64,000 bases of DNA, taken from positions 1-64,000 of the forward strand of contig JAXMAZ010000014.1 in NCBI GenBank assembly GCA_046350115.1, in the 5' to 3' direction. Positions 57,773 through 64,000 of the stretch are shown here, one piece after another (within the stretch, counting starts at the first letter, position 1; each line of letters begins with the position of its first letter). Position numbers and translations under genes: made by a program. The notes beneath the pieces were generated by a model. It saw only the letters and a list, made by a program, of their open reading frames with translations. It was not told the origin of the DNA and did not search any database. The DNA is from JAXMAZ01 sp046350115. Its GTDB lineage: Bacteria > Planctomycetota > Planctomycetia > Gemmatales > Gemmataceae.

Positions 57773-58993
57773 TTACCGCTTCGGCAGCCACACCTTCTCG
57801 GCCGCGGCCAACTGCTCCTGGTACAGCTTCCGCAGGGAGTCGGCGGTCGGCACGTGGCCGTGGTGGATCGCCTGGTAGTACTCGCAGAACGCCCGGCCCA
57901 GGGCATAAGTCGTCGCCCCGGCCAGGGCCGCCCCGGCGGCCGACCCGACGAACGGGATGAACTTCACCACCTCCCGGACCGCCTGCCGGGCGACCAGCCC
58001 CAGCCCGAGCGAGCCGGCCAATTCGAGGAACCGCGTGGCGTCCAGCGGCTGGCCGTACACCGCCGCCAGGGCGTGGACCATTCGTGCCTGAATGGCCGGC
58101 AGCAGCAGCGGGTCGACGAACGGCACCGGGATCGCCCCGGCACTCGCAGCCAGGCTGCTGTACCCGAGGATGACCGGGACGGCGTGCCGCAGGTGGATGT
58201 CCTTGAGCGCGTGGGACACCTCGGCCAGCCGGGCGAACGTCGCCCGGTAGGCGTCCGGCAAGGAGGCGAGCAGCACCCGCTTGAGCGCCTCCCCGCCATA
58301 GTTCGGGTCGTCGTAGCCCTCCTCCGGCCGGGTCAGGTCGAGCGGCACCACCCGGTCCACCAGCCCGGCGAACTGCTCCATCTGCTTGGCCACCAGCCGG
58401 GCCAGGTTGTCGGGGGCCGGGTGGGGCGTTGCCGGCGGCTTGCCCGGCTCGGCGGCCAACGGGTCGAACGGGTACGGGACCGGGTGCGGGTCGGTCGGGT
58501 TGACCTCGTGCAGGCAGGTGAGGGCCAGGATGACCGGCCGCCCGGGGTTGGCCCGGCGGATCGTCTGTAGGGCCGTCCGCACCCCGCCGTGGGCGAAGTC
58601 GGTGATCCGACTGGTGACGACCATCAGGTGGGCCTGGGGGTCGAAGGCGGCGATGTCCTCGGCCGGGTCGTACCCCGGCTCGTCCACCCCGCGGGTGTCG
58701 AGGAACGTCAGCACCGGAACGTCGGCGGTCGGGAACGGGTACTTCCGGCTGGTCCGGGTGCACGGCCGGAACCCGCTGCCGATGGCCGCGTCCTCGGCCC
58801 CGGTCAGGTAGCGGATGATGGACGTCTTGCCGGACTGGGTCTTGCCGAACAGCCAGAACACCGGGGCCGGCACCCGGTCCCGCAGGGCGGCCAGCTCGGC
58901 GTCCAGGTCCGGGGGCGGGTCGCTCGGCCGCCACAGCCGGCGGACCGCCCCGGCCGCCTGTTTCCACGTCGCCCCGCCGAACAGACTGGCCAT
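57773..58993 (-). CDS. membrane-associated GTPase (DUF697-like C-terminus)
   Basis: A 406-residue protein. Start 58993 (MASLFGGATW) is preceded by GGAGGGG. G1/P-loop: FWLFGKTQSGKTSIIRYLTG (Gly50-Ser58). The G3-like motif is VLTFLDTRGVDEPGYDPAED, and LALTCLHEVNPTD is the likely G4 region (the usual NKxD is not clear). The C-terminal 150 residues contain hydrophobic helices (GAIPVPFVDPLLLPAIQARM; FIPFVGSAAGAALAGATTYA), as in DUF697-type GTPases. It is upstream of the related GTPase gene, separated by a palindrome. A membrane or stress role is plausible. Confidence 0.85.
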   Translation of the reverse strand: MASLFGGATWKQAAGAVRRLWRPSDPPPDLDAELAALRDRVPAPVFWLFGKTQSGKTSIIRYLTGAEDAAIGSGFRPCTRTSRKYPFPTADVPVLTFLDTRGVDEPGYDPAEDIAAFDPQAHLMVVTSRITDFAHGGVRTALQTIRRANPGRPVILALTCLHEVNPTDPHPVPYPFDPLAAEPGKPPATPHPAPDNLARLVAKQMEQFAGLVDRVVPLDLTRPEEGYDDPNYGGEALKRVLLASLPDAYRATFARLAEVSHALKDIHLRHAVPVILGYSSLAASAGAIPVPFVDPLLLPAIQARMVHALAAVYGQPLDATRFLELAGSLGLGLVARQAVREVVKFIPFVGSAAGAALAGATTYALGRAFCEYYQAIHHGHVPTADSLRKLYQEQLAAAEKVWLPKR

Positions 58994-59086
58994 CGCCGCC
59001 GCCCCTCCGGGTGTTCCGCTTGACCGCCGGCCCGCCACCGGGTATGCGGGGCGGTTGACGCCGTCGATTGTAGGCAGGACCGCCCG

Positions 59087-59866
59087 ATGGCCCCACTCCG
59101 CATCTACCGGGACGACGCCCCCGACCCGGCCCGCCCGGACCCGGCCGAGGCCGCGCTGTTGGCGGCCGTCGAGCTGCTCCGCCCGCCGCCGGTCCGGCCG
59201 CCGGCTCGGCGGGAGCTGGAGCCGTACAGCCGGGCCTGGTTCGAGGAGTTGGAGCTGATGCGGTACGCCCCGCACGGGGTGTGGCTGCGGCGGGCGCTGG
59301 AGTTCACCCGGCACGCCGGTGAGTCACTGCTAATGCTCGGCCCGGGGGTGGGGTCGGACGCCGTCCAGTACCACCGGCACGAGGTCCAGGTGACGGTGTG
59401 CGGCGGGCCGGCCGACCGGCTCGACCTGGTCCGCCGCAACTTCGCCCTCCGCGGGCTGGGGGTGCGGCTGGCGGCCGTCGCCCCGGACGGCACCCTGCCG
59501 TTCTCCCGCGGGGCGTTCGACCTGGCGTACCTGAACCTCCTCTCGGCCCCAACGCCGGATCTCTCAGGCACCGCGGCCGAGCTGTACCGGGTGCTCAAGC
59601 CCGGGGGCAAGGTGTTCGTCCTGGCCCCGGCCCGCCGGCGGTTCCGCCGGTCGGCCCCCGGGTTCCTGGCCCGGGGGCTGAGGCGGCAGTTCCCGAGCTT
59701 CGCTGAGCACCGGCTCATCCGGCGGCACCTGCGGCGGTCCGAGCTGCCGTACCTGCTGCGGCCGATCCCGGTCGGGCTGCTCGAACGCCTCCTCGGCCGG
59801 GTGCTGGTGCTGCGGGCGTTCAAGCCGGTGTCCGCGGCGTTGGAAGCGATCCAGCCGGCCGCGTGA
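59087..59866 (+). CDS. class I SAM-dependent methyltransferase
   Basis: A 259-residue protein. The SAM motif I is ESLLMLGPGVGSDAVQYHRH, and the region after it (VTVCGGPADRLDLVRRNFAL) is the acidic-end strand. The post-motif segment LPFSRGAFDLAYLNLLS and ELYRVLKPGGKVFVLAPARR are typical of Methyltransf_11 proteins. The basic C-terminal half (RRFRRSAPGFLARGLRRQF) is not conserved in the family. The substrate is unknown. It is divergent from the GTPase pair across 93 bp, and followed by a 33-bp palindrome. Confidence 0.85.
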   Translation: MAPLRIYRDDAPDPARPDPAEAALLAAVELLRPPPVRPPARRELEPYSRAWFEELELMRYAPHGVWLRRALEFTRHAGESLLMLGPGVGSDAVQYHRHEVQVTVCGGPADRLDLVRRNFALRGLGVRLAAVAPDGTLPFSRGAFDLAYLNLLSAPTPDLSGTAAELYRVLKPGGKVFVLAPARRRFRRSAPGFLARGLRRQFPSFAEHRLIRRHLRRSELPYLLRPIPVGLLERLLGRVLVLRAFKPVSAALEAIQPAA

Positions 59867-59873
59867 CCCGTTC

Positions 59874-59957
59874 GTAGGGCGGGTCGAGGAGGCTCGGCGA
59901 CGAGGCCTGCCGGAGTCGCAACACCAGGCCTCGTCGCCGAGCCTCCTCGACCCGCCC
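59874..59957. repeat. GTAG-started perfect 33-bp inverted repeat
   Basis: Arms 59877-59909 and 59925-59957 are perfect reverse complements, starting GGGCGGGTCGAGGAGGCTCG. GTAG is at the left end (59874-59877); the right end reads CCCGAC. The loop is 15 bp. The shared opening GTAGGGCGGGTC links it to the elements at 14663 and 53350. Confidence 0.92.
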
Positions 59958-60048
59958 GACAACAGACCGCCGCGCGGGCGGTTCTCGCCTTTTCCTAGCC
60001 CGCCCGGTACGATGGTCGCCGACCTCCACCCCCGCGGAGCGGCGGCCC

Positions 60049-61128
60049 ATGACCGACCACCCCACCCGACGCCAGTTCCTCGCCACCGGGGCCGCCCTCG
60101 CCGGGTCCGCCGCCCTCGGCGCCCCGCCGCCCCAAACGGCCGCGAAGCCGACCGCCGACTCGGTCATCTTCCTGATGCTGACCGGCGGCCCGAGCCAGCT
60201 CGACACCTTCGACCCGAAGCCGAACGCCCGGAGCGACATCCGCGGCCCGTTCCGGGCGATCCCGACCCGGGTGCCGGGGACGCAGTTGAGCGAGCTGTTC
60301 CCGAAGATGGCAGCGATGGCGGACAAGTTCAGCCTGATCCGGTCGATGACGAGTGACATCCCGCCGATCCACGAACTCGGGTTTCAGGCGGTGAACACCG
60401 GCCGGGTGTTCGGCACAGGGCCGGCGTGGCCGAGTGCGGGGGCCGTGGTCGCTCACCTGCGTGGGGAACGAGACCGGTGCCCGCCGTGGTGGGCGTTCGG
60501 CGAACATCCGACCACAGGCACGACGCTGCCAACCGGCAGTGACCGCGGGTTCCTGCCTGTGCCACCCTACTGGCCGTGCCGTCCGTCTGTGAACGACGGG
60601 TTCGGTGCGACCTGCGATCTCGCATTGATGGCCGTGAAGTCGGGCGCCCGGTTCGTCACTGTGAACATGTTCGAGACGGTGTTCGACGCTCCATCCTGGG
60701 ACTGCCATGCGGACGGAGGCTCGCTGGCGTGTGACCTGAGCGACTATCGAGACACCGTGGCCCCGCTGTTCGACACCGCCTTCGCGCGATTGCTTACGTC
60801 GTTGTCTAACCACGGGCTACTCGACCGCACCTTGGTCGTTGCGACCGGCGAGTTCGGCCGCACCCCGCACCCGAACTGCAACGGCGGCCGAGACCACTGG
60901 ACCCGCTGCTGGACGACGATCCTCGCCGGCGGCGGGGTCCAAGGCGGGCGGGTGGTCGGCCGGTCGGACGCCGTCGCCGGGGAGCCGGCCGACCGCCCGG
61001 TGACGCCGGCCGAGCTGGTCGCCACCATCTTCCACGCCCTCGGCATCCCGCCGCACGCTACCATCCCCGGGCCGGACGGCAAGCCGGTGCGGGTGTCCGA
61101 CGCCGCCCCGGTGCGGGAGCTGTTCTGA
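60049..61128 (+). CDS. second DUF1501 protein (short form)
   Basis: A 359-residue DUF1501 protein with a twin-arginine signal (TRRQFLATGAALAGSAALGA). Conserved parts are SVIFLMLTGGPSQLDTFDPK, FSLIRSMTSDIPPIHELGFQ, WDCHADGGSLACDLSDYRD and VVATGEFGRTPHPNCNGGRD. It is shorter than the 489-residue paralogue at 18731, mainly in the middle. It is not next to a PSD1 gene; instead a tandem-hydrolase gene follows, with an inverted repeat between. Presumably exported and involved in polymer turnover. Confidence 0.9.
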   Translation: MTDHPTRRQFLATGAALAGSAALGAPPPQTAAKPTADSVIFLMLTGGPSQLDTFDPKPNARSDIRGPFRAIPTRVPGTQLSELFPKMAAMADKFSLIRSMTSDIPPIHELGFQAVNTGRVFGTGPAWPSAGAVVAHLRGERDRCPPWWAFGEHPTTGTTLPTGSDRGFLPVPPYWPCRPSVNDGFGATCDLALMAVKSGARFVTVNMFETVFDAPSWDCHADGGSLACDLSDYRDTVAPLFDTAFARLLTSLSNHGLLDRTLVVATGEFGRTPHPNCNGGRDHWTRCWTTILAGGGVQGGRVVGRSDAVAGEPADRPVTPAELVATIFHALGIPPHATIPGPDGKPVRVSDAAPVRELF

Positions 61129-61131
61129 ATG

Positions 61132-61268
61132 AACGAACCACAGAGGCACCGAGAGCACAGAGGCCAGAAACACAGAGACAACCCCAACCTGAGCCAGATA
61201 TGAAATCCTTTCCCTCTCTCTTCTCTGTGTTTCTGGCCTCTGTGCTCTCGGTGCCTCTGTGGTTCGTT
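61132..61268. repeat. 47-bp perfect inverted repeat overlapping the start of the hydrolase gene
   Basis: Left arm 61132-61178 (AACGAACCACAGAGGCACCG...) and right arm 61222-61268 are exact reverse complements; the loop is 43 bp. ATG 61200 lies in the loop, and the right arm encodes most of the signal peptide of the downstream gene. The arm has lower GC than the surroundings. It has no GTAG ends. Confidence 0.95.
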
Positions 61269-63467
61269 GCGGCTTTGGGGTCGGAACCGCTGCCCGGGAC
61301 GAAACCGCTCACCGACACCGGCGATCTGGCGGCGAAGATGGTCGCCGGGCTTCACGCCTATCTGGATCGGGAACTGGCCGCGGCCCCGGCGAAGCGGGAT
61401 GAGGTGAAGCCCGACCGCGAGAGATTGCGAAAGCTGCTTGGCGTCGTGGATAAGCGGGTGTCGCCCCGGCTGGAGGTCATTTCGCGGCCCGGTCATGGCC
61501 AGGCGGTTCAGAAGGTCGGCAGTGACAAAGGCGTGTACCGGGTCCGGTGGGCGGTGCTGCCCGGCGTTGATGCCGAGGGCTTGTATCTTCCCGCCGATGG
61601 GGACCGAGTGATCGCGAACGTGGTCGCCATCCCCGATGCCGGGCAGACGCCGGAACAAATCGCGGGTGTTGAGATCGGTGGGGACTTCGACACGTTCACC
61701 CGTCGCCTCGCCCGGGCCGGGTGCAACGTGCTGGTGCCGACGATCATCGACCGGGCCGATACCCTGTCCGGGAACCCGGTCCTCGGTCGCAAGACCAACC
61801 AGCCGCACCGCGAGTTCATCCACCGGATGGCCTTCGAGACGGGCCGCACGACCGTCGGCTACGAAGTTCAGAAGGTACTTGCCGCCGCCGACTGGTTCAC
61901 CCGCGACAAGACGCCGGGGTTGCCGCTCGCAGTGATCGGCTACGGCGAAGGCGGTCGGGTCGCGCTCTATTCAGCCGCCCTCGACGAGCGGTTTGACGTT
62001 TGCCAGGTGGCCGGGGCGTTCGGGCCGCAGGAGCGGTGTCACGAGTGGCCGCTCGACCGCAACCTGTTCGGCATGTTGACCGCTTTCGGGGACGCCGAGG
62101 TCGGCTCACTCGTCGCCCCTCGCAAGCTCGTCATCGACCCGCTCCCAGGGCCGGCGTTCGACGGCCCGAAAGGTCGCGGCGGGGCGGCCCCAGGGACACT
62201 CGGGCCGTTCACGGAAGCGGAAGTGAGGCGGGCGTTCGATCGGCTCGAATCACGGTCCTTGATGGCAGTCCTGGCGCCCTCCACGGGAAAGCAACTCGAC
62301 ACGACTGTCTATCTGGAGCTGCTTCGGGCGATGAATCCCGCCCCGCCGGTGGCCGAAAAGCCTGGCACCGCCGCCGTGATCGATGATCGGGGTGGGTTTG
62401 TCCAGTCTAACCCAGCCGACCCGGCGGCCGTCGCCCACCAACGCCAGTTCGACCAGCTCGTTGCACACACCCAGCGGCTCTGGCGGGACAGTGACCGGGT
62501 TCGCCGCGAGTTCTGGAAGGGCACCGACGCCTCGTCGCCGGCCGCGTGGGAGAAGTCGTGCGACCGGCTGCGGGCGTACTTCCACGAAGAAGTCATTGGC
62601 AAGCTGCCGGCCCCGACGCTGCCGCCGAACCCCCGCACCCGCCGAGTCTACGACGTGCCGAACTGGGCCGGGTACGAGGTCATGCTCGACCTGTTCCCGG
62701 ACGTGTTCGCTTACGGCATCCTGCTCCTGCCTAAAGACCTGAAGCCCGGCGAGAAGCGGCCGACGGTCGTCTGCCAGCACGGCCTCGAAGGGACACCCCG
62801 TAGCTGCATCGACCCGGAGAAGCAGCCGATCTACGCCGAGTTCGCCCGCAAGCTGGTGGAGAAGGGGTACGTCGTCTACTGCCCGCAGAACCCGTACTAC
62901 GGCAACAACACCTTCCGCCAGGTGCAGCGGAAGGCCAACCCGCTCAAGCTGTCCCTGTTCAGTTTCATCATCGCCCAACACGCCGTCACCCTCGACTGGC
63001 TGCAAACGGTCCCCGGGGTCGATCCCGAGCGGATCGGGTTCTACGGCCTTAGCTACGGCGGCAAGACGGCCATGCGGGTGCCGGCCGTCGAGAAGCGGTA
63101 CAAGGTGTCGATCTGCTCCGGCGACTTCAACGAGTGGGTCGGCAAGAACGTCAGCGTCGACCTGGACCGCAGCTACATGTGGAGCGGCGAGTACGAGATG
63201 TACGAGTTCGACCTGGGCAACACCTTCAACTACGCGGAGATGGCGTACCTGATCGCCCCGCGGCCGTTCATGGTCGAGCGGGGCCACGACGACGGCGTCG
63301 GCACCGACGACATGGTGGCCAGCGAGTACGCCAAGGTGCGATACCTGTACGCCAACCGGCTGAAGCTGCCCGAGCGGACCGCGATCGAGTTCTTCCCCGG
63401 CGGGCACCGGATCAACGGGGTTGGGACGTTCGCCTTCCTGGAGCGTCACCTGGGCAAGCCGCGGTGA
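61200..63467 (+). CDS. secreted tandem alpha/beta-hydrolase (acetyl xylan esterase-like)
   Basis: A 755-residue protein. The signal peptide is MKSFPSLFSVFLASVLSVPL followed by WFVAALGS, encoded largely by the right arm of a 47-bp inverted repeat. There are two alpha/beta-hydrolase modules. In the first (about 90-400) the nucleophile elbow reads VIGYGEGGRVALYSAALDER, with Glu in place of Ser, so it is probably non-catalytic. In the second (about 440-755) the elbow is IGFYGLSYGGKTAMRVPAVE with Ser, the oxyanion region is PTVVCQHGLEGTPRS, and a late HRINGVGTF supplies His. The family includes acetyl xylan esterase and cephalosporin deacetylase-like proteins. Probably removes ester groups from polysaccharide outside the cell. 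Confidence 0.88.
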   Translation: MKSFPSLFSVFLASVLSVPLWFVAALGSEPLPGTKPLTDTGDLAAKMVAGLHAYLDRELAAAPAKRDEVKPDRERLRKLLGVVDKRVSPRLEVISRPGHGQAVQKVGSDKGVYRVRWAVLPGVDAEGLYLPADGDRVIANVVAIPDAGQTPEQIAGVEIGGDFDTFTRRLARAGCNVLVPTIIDRADTLSGNPVLGRKTNQPHREFIHRMAFETGRTTVGYEVQKVLAAADWFTRDKTPGLPLAVIGYGEGGRVALYSAALDERFDVCQVAGAFGPQERCHEWPLDRNLFGMLTAFGDAEVGSLVAPRKLVIDPLPGPAFDGPKGRGGAAPGTLGPFTEAEVRRAFDRLESRSLMAVLAPSTGKQLDTTVYLELLRAMNPAPPVAEKPGTAAVIDDRGGFVQSNPADPAAVAHQRQFDQLVAHTQRLWRDSDRVRREFWKGTDASSPAAWEKSCDRLRAYFHEEVIGKLPAPTLPPNPRTRRVYDVPNWAGYEVMLDLFPDVFAYGILLLPKDLKPGEKRPTVVCQHGLEGTPRSCIDPEKQPIYAEFARKLVEKGYVVYCPQNPYYGNNTFRQVQRKANPLKLSLFSFIIAQHAVTLDWLQTVPGVDPERIGFYGLSYGGKTAMRVPAVEKRYKVSICSGDFNEWVGKNVSVDLDRSYMWSGEYEMYEFDLGNTFNYAEMAYLIAPRPFMVERGHDDGVGTDDMVASEYAKVRYLYANRLKLPERTAIEFFPGGHRINGVGTFAFLERHLGKPR

Positions 63468-63474
63468 AACGCAC

Positions 63475-63517
63475 AACGCCCGCCGGCCGCGAGTAGAGAC
63501 GCGCAGCCGCGGGCGTT
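63475..63517. terminator. hairpin between the hydrolase and glycosyltransferase genes
   Basis: AACGCCCGC and GCGGGCGTT form a 9-bp stem around a 25-base loop, starting 7 bp after the hydrolase stop. No U-tract. Convergent genes on both sides could share it. Confidence 0.5.
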
Positions 63518-63577
63518 GACACTGTCCGGGGACGAATGGGGCGTGTTGCCCGCCGTCCTGGCCCCGGTGAGTTCACA

Positions 63578-64000
63578 TTAGCACACGGATTCGGCAGGCA
63601 AGGGAAAATCGCGGCCGTTCACCCACTCTTCAAACTGCCGGGCTTTCGCCTCCCACCCCTCGGCCGCCAGCCGGCCACGGACCGCTGCCTGCTCACCGGG
63701 CAGTTCGCCGACGAGCCGCTGCTGAACCAGTGCGGCGAACTGGTCCGCCGCGCCGGCCACGTCGCAGGCATCGGCCCACAGGCGGGTGGCCGGCAGGTCG
63801 CGAACCACAACCGGCTTGCCGGTGGCCAGGTACTCCTTCAGCTTGAGCGGCTGCATGGCCCGGGTGACGGGGGCGTCGATGTACGGCATGACCAGCACGC
63901 TTGCCGCTGCCGCCAGGGTCGGGAGCCGGTCGTAGCTGACCGCCGGACGGACCGCCACCCGCGGCAGGCGGAACAGCTCAGGGTCCGGGTCGTCCTGCGG
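63578..64000 (-). CDS. glycosyltransferase family 4-like protein, C-terminal part
   Basis: The frame is open to the right edge of the window, so only the last 140 residues are seen. LPTLAAAASVLVMPYIDAPV, MQPLKLKEYLATGKPVVVRD and LPATRLWADACDV match the C-terminal half of GT4-type glycosyltransferases (the 'P.K..EYLA.GKPVV' donor-site motif). The end (RQFEEWVNGRDFPLPAESVC) is a normal short helix. It presumably transfers a sugar from a nucleotide donor in surface-polysaccharide synthesis. Confidence 0.85.
   Translation of the reverse strand, partial: PQDDPDPELFRLPRVAVRPAVSYDRLPTLAAAASVLVMPYIDAPVTRAMQPLKLKEYLATGKPVVVRDLPATRLWADACDVAGAADQFAALVQQRLVGELPGEQAAVRGRLAAEGWEAKARQFEEWVNGRDFPLPAESVC

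Noticed and set aside
1..64000. tRNA, rRNA, CRISPR or prophage genes
   Set aside because: None could be recognised by reading both strands.

Overview
The window is a high-GC (about 70% by eye) bacterial chromosome segment with the gene repertoire of a planctomycete, most likely Gemmatales/Gemmataceae. The markers are two DUF1501 proteins, a DUF1549/DUF1553 cytochrome-type protein beside one of them, an ECF sigma factor fused to a DUF1559-like domain, a SpoVG protein with a zinc-ribbon extension, an RTX-type protein with an N-terminal LDDR motif, a PEP-CTERM protein, and many ATGA/GTGA gene overlaps. No rRNA, tRNA, CRISPR array or phage was found.

Layout. 1-5 kb: small accessory genes, including an HExxH protein, a toxin-antitoxin pair whose toxin has an internal stop, a second TA-like pair, and an exosortase-type ATPase next to a frameshifted tyrosine-kinase-like protein. 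5-18 kb: housekeeping and redox genes: rho, a thioredoxin/NHL lipoprotein, two DsbD-type proteins, spoVG-ispE, a sugar O-acetyltransferase, a serine hydrolase and two TPR proteins. 18-24 kb: a PSD1/DUF1501 operon with a RAYT transposase and its REP palindromes sitting inside it. 24-34 kb: a stress island (SDRs, DUF2231, 17M-type protein, trehalose synthesis, a helix-hairpin-helix protein, an HPF-like protein, DUF421). 34-46 kb: sugar and surface functions: DUF6807, PfpI, FAD oxidoreductase, RTX protein, PEP-CTERM protein, a beta-lactamase/VanX fusion, nadK and a dienelactone hydrolase. 46-53 kb: a membrane protein with its regulator, three consecutive Cys-rich exported proteins, an aldolase overlapping a hybrid histidine kinase, a split CBM20/esterase and a two-subunit ThDP decarboxylase. 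53-64 kb: the disrupted ECF-DUF1559 gene, two membrane GTPases, a methyltransferase, a second DUF1501, a tandem hydrolase and a partial glycosyltransferase.

The most unusual layer is a population of palindromic elements. Short REPs flank the RAYT gene. At least five longer palindromes (arms of roughly 20 to 42 bp) begin with GTAG. Two composite elements contain four 3-nt-loop hairpins each. These elements touch genes repeatedly: two supply the stop codon of the preceding gene, one interrupts a sigma-factor gene, one carries a Shine-Dalgarno sequence next to a GTPase start, and one different 47-bp inverted repeat encodes the signal peptide of a hydrolase. The presence of GTAG, the reported hallmark of RAYT substrates, suggests a shared mobilisation route, but this is inference.

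Six genes show a probable frameshift or internal stop. Several lie in G/C runs, so assembly error must be excluded before calling them pseudogenes.
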